NCBI RefSeq assembly: GCF_907164915.1
Contig: NC_061864.1
Span: 10,733,889 to 10,797,888, forward strand
Length of the DNA stretch: 64,000 bases
Source of the DNA: Impatiens glandulifera
Taxonomy: Eukaryota > Streptophyta > Magnoliopsida > Ericales > Balsaminaceae
Direction: 5' to 3'
Of the stretch, positions 1-12,750 are shown one piece after another (position 1 is the first letter of the stretch; every line of letters starts with the position of its first letter). The position numbers were made by a program, and so were the translations under genes. Below the pieces are notes generated by a model. That model searched no databases. It saw only the letters and a program-made list of their open reading frames with translations, and had not been told where the DNA came from.

Positions 1-483
1 AAATTGATGAACAAAGTATAATATATAAAAAAAACTAACCACGAGGTCAATTACGTTTATCCAATTTTATTTAATATTTTATAAGTAGTAGCTTGTTTGA
101 TTTATAATTTTTTTTTAAAAATATATATTTTTTAAATTTTGATTAAAAAATGGATATATATTAATAAATAATATTTTATATTTAATATTTTAAAATGTTA
201 AGAAAGACTCATTAAAAAATGTTATAAAGAATTAAAATAATGATATTGTATTTGATAATTCTTAAATAATTTATAAAGTATCAACCCACACAAGCCAAAT
301 TGATTTTTTATTTCTTTGCTGAGGAACCTAAAATAAATTTATTTGATATAAAGTATAAACCCACTGGTGTGTGTTCTAGTCCCATTTTGTGATCAAACCC
401 TATCTGTCTCGTCCGTCCGCGCCAGAAAAGCCAAAATCAAAACCGACACACAGTGAATCGGAGGAGGAAGAGAGCACTGAGAA
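1..483. other. AT-rich flank and 5' region of the LUC7-like gene
   Basis: This stretch is strongly AT-rich with no convincing coding frame. The last 110 bases become more GC-balanced and probably hold the promoter and 5' leader of the LUC7-like gene that starts at 484. No clear TATA box is seen. Confidence 0.5.
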
Positions 484-3400
484 ATGGATGCAATAAGGAA
501 GCAGCTGGACGTGCTTATGGGAGCGAATCGAAACGGAGATGTGACCGAAGTCAATAGGAAGTACAATGATCGTGATATCTGTCGTCTCTTCTTGGCTGGT
601 CTCTGCCCTCATGAACTCTTCCAATTAACTGTATGTACTCCTTTTCTGAATCATTGCTCAATATTCTCCAACTTTTCTTATATATATATATATAATCTGA
701 AGTAATTGAAATGAATATTGCATCTTAGAGTCACGGGCCTTTTCCTTTTCTTTTGCGTGTATTTAGAATCATTTTTGTTATTTACTGGAATTTTAGGCGT
801 TTAACCTTCGAGAAGTTAAACATACTAGAGTATGACAAGGAAAATTTATTTGGAATCACAGGTTCATTGTCCATTTGTTGGTTCCCGGGATCTAAGATAG
901 TTGTATTGAACATGATTTTTTAATCGATATATTAACATTCAGTTTCCTTCTTATGTTTCTGTGCAGAAAATGGATATGGGGCCATGTTCTAAAGTGCATT
1001 CGTTGCAGCTGAGAAAAGAGTATCCTTTCTATTGTTGTGATTAGGCAACCACTCTTGTTGTCATGATTTTGTTTTCTTTTTATAAATGTTTACGTCATAT
1101 TGTCAAATTTTATGACTTTATGAATAAATTTGTATCCGGTTGTCCCTGCAAAAGAAACAAGGACTTCTTTATCATAAGCCCCTTTTCTTTTGTAGAAGAA
1201 TATGTTCCTGTTCATCATCCACAAGTGTTGGTAGCAAAAAAATAATTGGAGGATTTCATTTTATCTTTTTTAGGAATTGGATGATTTTCTTGAACATGCA
1301 AATATTTGGGTTTGACATAAATAATTGGAGGGTTTCATTTGATCCTTTCTAGAGAGTTTGATGGATTTCTTGGAGACACTTTTGATGTAGAGTAAATATC
1401 AAGGCGTTAGACCTCCACTGCTGTGCACCTTAAACTAGATCTAAGATGGAAAATGCACTAACTTCTTATGTTGAGCAAAAAGGGGATTGGGTTGAACATG
1501 CCTCTTACATCTTAATTCATATATGATATTTATGGTGGATATTCTTGTGTTGCTTCACTTTACTATGTCATTAACAAAAACTTGTTACATTTTCACATTT
1601 ATTTTGTTTCCAAGCGAGATAGATTAAAATCCACTCGGGTATGGAATGGGGAAACCTTAATCACTTAGCTTCTGAATATTGTTTATGATTTCACTTGCAT
1701 TTCACTATCACCTTTCTATAGAAAAAGTTCAAAATGTGTTCGTAAATGAATGACTAATTCCAGTTTTTTTTTCAGAGGTCTTGAAATTGAAAAACAAAAC
1801 ATGGTTACTTGGAATAGTTTGCAGCTTGTAGTATTTCAAGGAATTTTCAGTTTCTTTGCAATCTTTATAACCAATATGATTTCAGATTAACTTCAAATGT
1901 TCTCTGCAGCTTAATCCTGTTTCTGTTACCCAGTTCTTATTTTCCTTGCTAATTTAGTGCAAAGTTACATTACTGACAATGGAAAAAGGAAGCTTTCAAT
2001 GGGTTATAAATTCTTGATTTGTTTGGTTGGGTTGGTTTCAATCAGGCTTTATGGAACCTGCCATATCCTAATTTTAATGGCAATAGTCTTTACCAGGTTT
2101 TGTTTGGATGATTTTCTTTGATCAGCCAATGTTCTTTCTCTTGCAATTTTAATGATACATGTTCTCTTGGACTGCATCATAATTACCTTCATGAGGTGTC
2201 TGGCATTATAGTTCAGATTGTTAAAGTTTTAGGACTAACTTAAAGGTAGGAAACCTTAACTATTCTTTAGATATGAAGAAGTGAAAGAGAAAGGTATAGA
2301 TAACTATGACAGGGACTTAGAGGATGCAATTGATAGGCTTATTATTGAATGTGAGAGGAAAATCACTAGAGCTCTTAAACGTCTTGAAGAGGAGGATGCC
2401 AAGGCTGCCATTGCCATTTCAGTAACTGAGGTTACCCAGGTTAGAATTGAGTTTCTAAGTTACCATGGGATATGTATATTACTTTTCTGTGCTTCATTTT
2501 GATGTTTGATTCTGAATTTTAAGGTGGTGATTTTAATTTGTTTTAACTTTAAAATGCAGACAGCAGAGGCCCTCGAGTTATCAAAAGAGATCAAAGAAAA
2601 GTTAAAAGAAGCTGAACAGTATGGTGGGTTCATAATTTATGGCCTTCTTCTTCTATATATTGATTGTCAAATTGACAAAGAAAGACTAACTCCACAATGT
2701 CTAAGTTTAACTCTCCAGGGGGCTGTGAGGTTTTAATTACTAGGGAGAAGACTTTATGTTTAGTAATGTACCTTGTTCTTGTGGCAGCTGCTATTTGTTT
2801 CACTCAATTTGTTCGTTAAAAAGTTTCTGAAAATCATTTTGGGTGAATTAATCAGTTAAATACTGTGTTTACTTAGCTATATGAATCTTGTTACAAGTTT
2901 TTGGTTAAAAGGTATTGTTAAAATGTTGTTCAACAGAATAGTAGTCTTGTTGCAACCTTAACTAAGCCGTATTATTTATATCTGGGCAATGCAATTCAAG
3001 CTGTCTCCTATTTAGCATTGTATACTATATCCGTGAAGTGATGAGACTTTTGAGAACTGTTTTCTTCTCCTATTCATTCTCTCCATCAAGGTAGAATCTA
3101 AAAGAATAAAATTATATATGTCAAATAGGATAACTAATCTCGCGGTCACATGAATACTGAAATAATTTACTAAACTAACACAAAGACTGGACTGAATATG
3201 TTAACTAATTATTTAATAATTTTTTTAACATCCCATAGGGCATATATTCTAGTAAGGAATTTCTGAAGAATGTGTCTTCCTGCTTTCTGTAGCAAATTGT
3301 TCTGGGGAGCTTATGAAAATAAGTCTGCTCGTTTAGCCATGTTACTATCTGAAAGCCAAGTTCCTATAACTTTGATATTATATAGTTATTTTTTTAAAAT

Positions 3401-6400
3401 GGTCATGTAGGCTTACATCATCTTACGTACACATATTGCAGATCTTGAAGGCAAGACTGATATGAAGATACGAGCTATGGAGATAGTTGAAGAGCTCAGA
3501 ATAAAGAGAGCTGAAAAACAGGTGTAGTTCTTGTCCTCGCAATGTGACATAGAATACTTGTAAATGCTGTAATTATCTGTATTTGGCTACAAAATTATTT
3601 TTTACAGCCTAAAATGTTGCTGAAGGTTTTCTTTTTTTTCCTGCAGTCAATACTTCTTTTAGATGCTTTCAACAAAGACCGGGCTTCCTTACCACAACCG
3701 CCTCCCAATGCTTCTATACCAGATGTTACTCCTGATCCGCGTACACAAGAAATGATCAATGAAAGGCTCAAGAAAGCAGAAGATCTGGGTATGTACACTT
3801 TTTCAGTGAAGGTTATTCTTTGCATTTATCTCAAGGAGTCGTGTTATATTATATCTGTAGAACTGACCTTTCAACTGCTTGTTGCTTTTGGAAATGATAC
3901 ACAATGTTTCCGCAGATGTACTAATAGCTGACCGATTTAACGTTGAGTTTTTGGTCTTGTATATCATCTGCAGCTATATTGTAGTTTTTGCTGGATTGCA
4001 TCATGCTTAGTTGACCACTGTAGTTACCCATGTTAGTCTTCTTTTATGCTGCTGGGCAAGCATGGACTAGCCTGATCATTCCCTTTAAATATACAATACA
4101 CAACAATTCTAGGATAGATACCCTTTCCTAGAATAATGAGATAATTACTTCTACGATAATTATCTTTTAACTTATACATACAGATTAGCAAGATATTATC
4201 CTTGTTATGAAATATTAGATTAATCCTAATATTTCTAATTTACCCGGGATATACTTCCACATGAACAATATAACTCCATGTCTTTTATTAGAGCCTGTCC
4301 TCCATATTACTTCAATATCACCAGAAGTGCGCTAAGGCCTTATTCACACCTTTGTCATAACTAGATTTCTTTCTGACTGCTGATTTTGTCCATTGGCAAC
4401 CCTATGGCTTGTAATCTAGCTACTACATTACCATGATTGAAAGTGATCAGTCTAGATCAGTGTCCATCTTTTTACTCAATGATGATTAACAACATTCCAA
4501 AAACAAACCACCACTACTTTGCATAGGCACACTAATTTTCTATTTAGGAGTCTCTGAGTCCAACTATTGATGAATCATGGATGATTTGTCAGCTTGGTTA
4601 TTCCCCATTATCACATTATTTATGCTATCTTATGTTATTTAGTGTCACCAATTCAATGTTGAACTGTTCTAAATTGATTCTACTAGACCAGTTCTGTTTT
4701 CTTCTTGAGTTGTATTTATCTTGGTAAAATTCCATGAGTGTTTTCTCTGCTCCATCCATTTCAGTGTCTGTTCAGATTGGTCTGAAGCTTTTTATTTCCC
4801 ATTCTTTTGGAGTCTGTTCTGGTGCTTTTCATTATTTTATATGCTTGGTATTTCTTCAATCAATTGACGCTTTATCAACAGTTCCATTTAGTGTTTCCCT
4901 TGTTCATTAACAGGAAATTGTGAATCTATTAAATATGTTAAATTTCTTGAGTTGTTACCTATCTGTGTTTACATGATAAAACTTTTGTAACAAATTCATG
5001 CCTACAATTTGATTCAATGAGTTGGAGCTTATCATGGTTATTATGTTCTTAAGGTGAGCAAGGAATGGTTGATGAGGCACAAAAAGCATTGGAAGAAGCA
5101 GAAGCGCTGAAAAAGGTGAAAAGTTTGTCTCTGCATTGTATGCCATATTAATTATGAGTTATTACACTATGTTTTCTACAACAGAGATAGATAAATTCGT
5201 TCTTCTCATTTTATTAGAATATAGGTTGTTATATTGAGCATAGAGATACAAAACCTGCTTCCGAGAAACTCTCATTGTTATAGCATTGCATGCTTGCATG
5301 ACGATGGTTGTTCAATCTTATCTTCTTACATTTAACTTGACAATACTGCATGAATCTAGTTGCTCTGAAGTATGGGGTTCTTGTTTCAGATGGTATAAAT
5401 ATTTGAAGTTCATTTTAAGAAATAAAAAGATGCATTTTGGTTATGAACTACATCAGGTACAACTAACCATATTCACATCTTCTTGTGATTGCTGAATTAC
5501 TAAATGTGAGAGGTTATGTTTGATGTGATTGTCAGTAGCTATCTTTACATTTTGTCTTGTTTTGTTCTTCTATTTATTACATCTGACACAAGTTTTATCT
5601 TTGTTATGTGAATCCTCTTACTCTTCATTGTCTAGCACTTGTTGAGTCAGTTATTTGGCATGGACTTATGTACTAATTCTTTCTTGTTCTTTAGCTGGCT
5701 GCGAGACAGGAACCTGTTCATGACACTTCCAAGTACACTGCTGTTGATGTCCGCATTGTGAGTCATTTACTTCACAAGCTATTTATCTCATTCTTGTATG
5801 ATCTCATTTCCTGTTTAGCAATCAATTATAGAATCCTTTAACCAGTCAAAATTAAGAACCTTTGAAGGAGGTGGAGTATTTAAAGCAGTACCAATGACCA
5901 TGTGTGCAAGCTCCCTTCTAATGGAAAAGTTAAATTCAATGAAACTTTGGTTCATCCAATGCCTGCATGCCACAGGCATCCTGCTTTCCATGTTCCATTG
6001 ATTTGGATGTAACTACTATCAAGGAACATATTATATGCAATATTAGTATACTATTGGAAAAATCTTGTTTAATTTCAAACAATAAATATGTTTAACAAAC
6101 AATTAATTAATAAGATTCGTATGGATCGTGCACTTTGAATTTCGAAGAAGAGGTTCTAAACATGTGTTGTTTGTAAGATTCTTATTCTGATGAGAAGCTA
6201 TAAATCAAGGAATTGGAGTGCCAGTTCCTTCTTGTGAATCCTTGGTAGCTAGGTCCCAAACTGTCATTATGCACTGACAAAGAGCATGGCATAGGGTTAT
6301 CAGAGTTATTGAACCCAATAGCATGTCAGCAATAGAGCCATTATACCAGGGGTCAGCTTTAGAGCTGGGAGAGGTGGAGCCAGTTCTAGAATTCATGTCT

Positions 6401-8653
6401 ATCAACTCATTAGGAGGATGTCTGACCACGAACCTAGTTCCTTGTTTGTTTTTCTCTTTACATGATGTATTAAACCTTGTTAGCTAATGTACGTGAACTC
6501 TACTCAACAGTTCTCCTTTAAACAACACCCAAGTAAAAAAGGAAACCATCTGTATTGCCTTCTGCTATTAACTGATTCTGATAGACTAACTGTACATTAG
6601 GAAATTGTTTAACTCGACATTTTTCTTGATTACTACCTAATTACTTACTAAGGTGAAGGTTACAGACTAATCTGTTTTCTTTTTGAATGTTCAATGGTTC
6701 TAGATATCAGATGTTTTCATCATATTACATAGAGTCACATAAAAAAGATACTAAGCTGTGTGATGGAGTCCTAATACATCAGTTCTGACTTTGTTTATTT
6801 GATTGTTCTCTCAGACTGATCAGAAACTACGTGTATGTGATATTTGTGGTGCCTTCTTAAGTGTGTATGACAGGTAAAGTTTCTTTATCTACTACTATGA
6901 ATGTAATCTCATATATTTTCTTAAGGGTGACAAAGAAATAGTGTTAAGGGTTTTAAGTGCTCAGTTTTTGACCTGGCGATTATACCTCCTTTTCACCAGC
7001 AGGCTTTTGGGCCCAGTTTTCGAGGATAACATTTTGCAGCTAAAGAATGTGCGTCTTTTCTGGTTTATGCTTGTAGATCATGCTATTATTAGCTAGAAAT
7101 TATGGGGCAGTTATGTCATATAAGAATTGATTTAAATATCTTTTATGCTATTTAATTTGGCCTTATCATTTTTTAATGTGTTTGCAGCGATAGGCGCTTG
7201 GCTGACCATTTCGGAGGCAAGCTTCACTTGGGATATATGCAAATCCGTGATAAGTTGGCAGAACTTAAGGTGATATGATCTTTTTGTGTGCATTGCTGAA
7301 TTTCTTGTCTATCCATAGGATTATGGAATATTTGACTTGTGTTGGGTAAGGTGTTTTGGACCCGGATGTTGTATGCATATTAGATCATTGTATTCCCGGA
7401 TTTTGTCTTTCTTTTTTTACATTTTCACATGCATATTGAATTAGTTCCTTAGACAGTGAGTGGGGATTATCAATTTTGATTGTTTTCATTTTTGGCCTGC
7501 TTCAGTAGTCAAATAGGTAAAAAGTAATGAATATGATGTTGTATGGAATGTGTGCTTAGCTCTCATGTGTAACTTCCCTTGCAGCTATCAAGCAAATCAG
7601 TTTATTGCTGGTTTGCTATTATGGAAGTTTGGGCTATTACTCTTCTATTTATATCATACTTCACTGACTAATACTTTTTTTTGGGTATCAATTTGTTAGG
7701 AAGAAAGGAATAACAAGAGGAAGGCATATGAAGAGGATAAAAGGTAATTTGTGAAATCTTGGGCCTTGTTTGATGAAGGATTATATGGATTTAATCCAAA
7801 TAACCTCTTCTCCCATTATCAATCACTTCATCATTCAAATCATCAACTAAAATACCCATATTCTTAGTTTTGTTATGGATAAAACTATTTAAAATTCCAA
7901 GGGCATATTGGACAGTACACACAAAAGTCCAGTTATCTCACATCCCTTATAAAACAGGATTTAAAAATAAAAAATAAAATTGAAACCTTCCTCAAACATG
8001 CTCTTAGTTTTCCTTGTTAATCTTCTTCAGTAGTTTTGTTGCTAGTTGTTCTCTGGGTATTTTTGTAATTTCATCTTTAAGCAGATCAAAAGAACAAAGC
8101 AGAGAACGCGAAAGAGAATCTAGCAAGGATCGTGAGAGGGGAGATAGTCGCGATCACAGGAGGGATCATGATCGTAATAGCAGGGGGCGTGGTTACGATA
8201 GAGATCATTATGATAACGAAAGGGGTAGAGATCAGTCCCGTAGTTACAATTCACGAAGCAGTCACAGATCACGTTCAAGGTCCAAGGAACGAACCAGGGA
8301 TCATGGTCGGAGCAGGTATATTCTTTTACCATTAAGGATTTTACTATAATGTGTCACATTAAAACAACCCTACACTGAAGTCTTTCTTCTAGAGGGATTA
8401 AATGAAACAGATTGATTTTTCCACAGCATACAATTTCCTTATCAATAGTTATCTTTCTTCTATAGGGATTATGATTCTAAAAAAATATACATTTGTTACA
8501 AAAAGCAAAATGATCCAAAAACTAATCTACATACCATATAGTAGTACTAGCTACAATATATATGCAACTGTTATTGGACTGCATAATGGAATAGTACATC
8601 CATTAATATACATGCATGTGTGTGATTTGTACAGGAGGTATGATCGGTATTAG
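484..8653 (+). CDS. LUC7-like U1 snRNP-associated splicing factor, 13 exons
   Basis: Proteins of this family bind U1 snRNP and help select weak 5' splice sites in the nucleus. Exons: 484-630, 967-1019, 2271-2439, 2560-2623, 3442-3521, 3647-3788, 5054-5115, 5695-5757, 6815-6873, 7188-7269, 7700-7743, 8085-8315, 8635-8653. They join in frame to 404 aa. The N-terminus ([13 protein letters not shown]) and the first zinc-finger segment ([14 protein letters not shown]) are typical of LUC7. A coiled-coil middle follows ([24 protein letters not shown]). The second finger is C2H2, with C268, C271, H287 and H293. The tail from about residue 322 is rich in Arg, Ser, Asp and Glu, as in SR-like splicing proteins, and ends RRYDRY. 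The second intron has U12-type signals; the others look like ordinary GT-AG introns. The assignment to the plant LUC7 family is firm; which paralogue it is remains open. Confidence 0.93.
1020..2270 (+). other. U12-type (minor spliceosome) intron in the LUC7-like gene
   Basis: The donor at 1020 reads GTATCCTTTC, an exact match to the U12 5' splice-site consensus. Near the acceptor, CCTTAAC at 2254-2260 matches the U12 branch-site core, with the presumed branch A (2259) 11 nt from the AG at 2270. There is no strong polypyrimidine tract. These are the defining marks of a minor-class intron. Length is 1251 nt. Confidence 0.85.
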
Positions 8654-9222
8654 GATGAAGACTAGAACTTGTCGACTGCTTGGGGATCCGTTGAATCCAA
8701 AACTGATAATGGAGTTTGTTTGTTGACTAATATTTGTTTTAAACATGTTATAAATCAATCACCTTGTACTTTGTTTTGAATGGTGGGTGGTTTTGATATG
8801 TGTCCTTGAGAACTTGAGATCTTGAATTTGGTTTTTAGATATTGGCATTTGTTTCATCCTTTGGCCCTTCAACTTACTTGACTGTTGATTGATATTATTA
8901 ATAAGGAAATAATGTGCAACATTGGGATTATTTTTTGCATTTTAGTACTTGTATGAAAATTGGTTATCTCTCTTTCTCTAATAATAGAATACAAAATAAA
9001 CACATCAATGTTATTTTTATTATCAATAAGTTGAAGAGAAGAATTTAAATTATGATAAAAGATCAAGGGCCTATTTAATGGGTTTGTTTCTCCTACAATT
9101 AAAAACAAGAAAGCTGAGGTCATTCATTCTGACTTTCAATTTGTCATGTCCCCCCTTGGTTCTTTTTATAAAGCTAAATAATTTCCTGACCTAAACCCTA
9201 GCCCCAAAATCCATTCTTGGAA
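8654..9222. other. Intergenic region: LUC7-like 3' end and DUF538 promoter
   Basis: The first part is presumably the 3' UTR of the LUC7-like gene. A TATA box (TATAAA, 9167-9172) lies 51 bp before the DUF538 start codon, and a telo-box-like AAACCCTAG follows at about 9194. No other gene is seen. Confidence 0.55.
9167..9172 (+). promoter_or_regulatory. TATA box of the DUF538 gene
   Basis: TATAAA in a short T-rich context, 51 bp upstream of the ATG at 9223. This is a normal distance if the 5' leader is short. Confidence 0.5.
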
Positions 9223-9957
9223 ATGGGTAGTGTCGTCAAGATCATGTTGCAGATATTCTTAATTTGTGTTTCATTGTTATTATCGACATCATCGGCTTCA
9301 ACAATCTATGACGTGCTTCAATCAAACAGACTTCCGATCGGACTTCTTCCAAAGGGTATCACCAATTTTACCTTTAACTCGTTCACCGGACGATTCGAGG
9401 TCCATTTGCAGTCGGCTTGCAGCGCTCAATTCGAGTCTCAAGTTCGTTACGATTTGAACGTATCTGGAATAATCGGATCTGGAAGGATTGGCAATCTGTC
9501 AGGCATGTTGGCTCAGGACCTTTTCCTCTGGTTTCCCGTCAAGGACATTCGTATCGATGATCCTGATTCTGGCATCATTTACTTCGATGTCGGCTTTGTT
9601 CGCAAACAATTCCCTCAATCTTTGTTCGAAATCCCCAGGGATTGCAAAGCAGATGATCCCAATTCTCCTGCTCCTGAACTATTGATGTTCAAAGAAGGCG
9701 GTCGAATTTCTGAGGTGGGTTTATTGAGATTTTCTTTTTTTCAAGAATTTTCAACTGCTCAAAATAAACTTAATATTTTCATATGATTTTCCTCCTAGCT
9801 ATGGATGTTGTGGGTTTGTTTGGAATAACTGGTTTAAGTTATGTTGTTCTTGGAAAATGATAATGATGTTTAAATGCAGAATGAGGTTGTTCTGAGGCCT
9901 AAGGAAGAAGAAGCTGATGAGGAGGAAGAGGAAGTTGTTTATAGGGCATTTTCATGA
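9223..9957 (+). CDS. DUF538 family secreted protein, 2 exons
   Basis: Exons 9223-9714 and 9880-9957 encode 189 aa. The start is the first ATG (MGSVVKIML); two further in-frame codons upstream begin only with TTG. Residues 1 to about 26 form a classical signal peptide: a hydrophobic run, then small residues SSAS. The DUF538 core follows, including YDVLQSNRLPIGLLPKG near the mature N-terminus, a FEVHL strand, a conserved LFLWFPV segment and a PRDC motif. The tail is short and acidic (EEEADEEEEE). DUF538 proteins are plant-specific, of poorly known function, and often stress-responsive. Nothing in the context suggests a more exact role. Confidence 0.9.
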
Positions 9958-11460
9958 AATTGATTTTGTTCTTGCTTGAGAGGGAAGGAGGGAGGGAGGA
10001 ATGCATTATGCATACAAGTTTTTTCTTTTTCGTGGGTAAATTATATAGGCCATAAAAGTAAGAAGAAGATGAACTTGTATGTACATGTTAGTGATAAACC
10101 TAATATGTTAATAATATTACATCTTATGTTTCCTTTTATTATATGTCATCGATCATCATGGATGCCTTCATTGTTGTGCAGTAAGTTTTGTATGAGGTTT
10201 ATAGAAGAATAAATTGGAAATAGTTAATATAGGATAATATAAGATAGAATAAATAATTTGATAGTTTTGTATAAGTTGAATATAGTTTATAATTTAGTAT
10301 TTGATATATAATATGAATATATTATTAATATTATTTTATATATTTATTTATATTATAAATAATATTATTTATTATTTAATAATTAATATAGTTTTAATTA
10401 AAAAAGAAATTATACTATCAATTTTAAATTATATTTATTTAATTTAAATATTATTAATAATTATAATAAAATAAACTTAAAATAAAAATAATATATAAAA
10501 TAAATAATATTATTTATTATATAAGTAAATATAAAAAATAATAATTAATAAATTATCTTATAAAATTAAATAAATACTATTTAATTAAAAAATTGAATTA
10601 TTAAAAAAATATACATTAAAAATGATTATATAATAATAATAAAATTAAATAATATATATTTAATTATATAATAAAAAATTATATATAATAGCAATAAAAA
10701 GTATAATAAGAAATTAAAAATTAAGTAATATAAGAATCATGTTATAGTTAAGGTATTAATTATTGTTTTATATAAATATATGGTATAAATTATATAAAAT
10801 ATAATAAAATTATAACAAACACCTTTTTAAAACACTCTTATATAGAATATTATTGAATTAAAAAATGTACTTTTCACCAAACACTATCTAGATATAGATA
10901 TACATAATATATGTGGTCAACCTAATTAAAGACTTACTTATAATAACCTTTCTCCTAAAAATTATTAACTTTTGTGAGACCGTTGTTGAACAAAAACCTT
11001 TACATGAAATGTCTATTTCTTTAGAATCTTTATCTATTTCCAAGCCACAAATATTCATACTAAAAACATTTCTTATACCCATTCTTCCCGAATTATAACA
11101 TTTTAGAAAGAATCACACTCAAAATTGTTATTATTTTATTTATTTATTTAATTGATTATATTATTAATATAATATGATATAAATGATAGTTGTTTAAACA
11201 TAACGATAAAAAAAATACACCAGTGTTCACTTTATCGCAAAACACGATGAGATTAATCATTTAATAGTAACAATGAAAATATAAACTAAAATATTTATAA
11301 AATGAACAAATATAACCTAAGATCTAACATTAAAGAATTCAAAAATATAAAGAAGATTAATGAGTTCACCAACTACCTTCACCAGTTTTCTATAGTTATA
11401 ATAATAACATTATAAAATAAGTCATTAGTCAATCAACTATCAATTTTATATTATAATGAA

Positions 11461-11597
11461 TGAATTTATTAAATATATTAATAATGTTTACCACCCTAAC
11501 TTCATTTTTAAATCCCTAATTGTTAATAACTAAGTTAAAGAAGGAATTAGCTAAAGCTTAGAATTTTTAAAGTTGAGAAATGAGATTTTTAATTAAA
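11461..11597 (+). repeat. Direct repeat, copy 1
   Basis: This segment recurs in the same orientation at 12231-12372. Shared blocks include ATTAATAATGTTTACCACC, GAAGGAATTAGCTAAA and GAGAAATGAGATTTTTAAT. The copies differ by scattered substitutions and small indels, so the duplication is not recent. Confidence 0.75.
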
Positions 11598-12230
11598 CTA
11601 GTAGGATACCTTAAGTTGTACTGAAAAATTAAAATGTTCTTATGTAATTACCAATCGTAATAATTCAGTTATTTCTTCTTTTTTTCTCTTCTTTTTTTCT
11701 CTAGAATAAAGTTGCAGAAAGGTTGAAAAAATATTTTTTTTGGCCTTAGAGTGTCCTATTTTTTTTAATTACTTAGATTTGAGTTTATGTTATATTTTGT
11801 TTAATGTGACATCTTATTTAGTCGGATGAAGTTTTTTATTTCAAATTTTTTTTATTCAAATAATTCTCTCAATCTTCAGTGGATCATTTGCTGTTCATAT
11901 CTTCGAAATTTATATAGATTATTTAATTTAGTAAAAAAAATATATTTATATGAAGAGAAAATATATAATATATATATAATTAGAGGAAAAAATAAAAAAA
12001 AGAAATTAATTATTAGTTTTTTAATATAGGTAAATTGTATGAATATTTATAAATAAATTATATATATTTATAAATAAATATGTAACAAAACTTTTATGAA
12101 TCAATTTTTTTATATATATAAGCATGAATTTGCAATATTTTTTTATTCATTTTTATAATTTTACTTTTTAATGTTAGATAATAATTTTTTTTAATGTAAA
12201 TTTAGTTGTATTTTGTTTAATAAAATATGT

Positions 12231-12372
12231 TGAATTATTTGATTAAATGTATTAATAATGTTTACCACCTTAATTTTATTTTTAAATCCCGTAATTATTA
12301 CTAACTAAGTGAAAGAAGGAATTAGCTAAATCTTATAATTATTAAAGATGAGAAATGAGATTTTTAATCAAA
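12231..12372 (+). repeat. Direct repeat, copy 2
   Basis: Second copy of the repeat at 11461-11597, about 770 bp downstream. It could be a segmental duplication or the ends of a decayed element; no coding sequence is seen between the copies. Confidence 0.75.
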
Positions 12373-12702
12373 TACCCTATTTATAATTAATTAGGAATGG
12401 ATTTAATTAAATCTAAAGTTTTGATTAAAATCATTTGGCTCCAAAGTTTGATTCAATAAGAAAGCCAAGCTTACTTTTTATTTATATATTTCCTTCTTAA
12501 TTATAGGTGTCATTGAAACATTGATTTCAGTCCCAGTTCTTTCTTCTTCCTTGCAATTTCTTCAGTCAAGCTATCATTCATTATATTTGAAGCTTCCTTC
12601 CAGTCTTAGCTTAGCTTTAGCAAGTGCTGCTGAGATTGTGACTGACTGACTGACTGAATTGAAACATTTTCTTTTCAATCGGAACTTTCCTCTCATCGAT
12701 CA

Positions 12703-12735
12703 ATGGCGGAAGCGGTCTCGCATCATCTCTTTTGA
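12703..12735 (+). promoter_or_regulatory. Short upstream ORF in the OSC 5' leader
   Basis: An ATG with G at +4 (CAATGGCG) opens a 10-codon frame that stops with TGA, 15 bases before the OSC start codon at 12751. If the transcript begins upstream of it, as the leader suggests, it could lower translation of the enzyme. Confidence 0.4.
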
Positions 12736-12750
12736 AGCTGAGGAATAATA

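Larger units (their letters stand above)
9958..12702. other. AT-rich intergenic region with a diverged direct repeat
   Basis: The segment from about 10.2 to 12.5 kb is extremely AT-rich and has no convincing gene. It contains two related copies of about 140 bp (11461-11597 and 12231-12372). The last 200 bp are the 5' region of the OSC gene and include a short GACT tandem at about 12640. Confidence 0.6.

Noticed and set aside
6205..6429. Minus-strand 74-aa frame within a LUC7-like intron
   Set aside because: No family resemblance and no splice or promoter context. A chance frame.
8120..8332. Antisense and alternative-frame open frames over the LUC7-like RS exon
   Set aside because: They are shadows of the Arg/Asp/Ser-rich coding exon and show no independent features.
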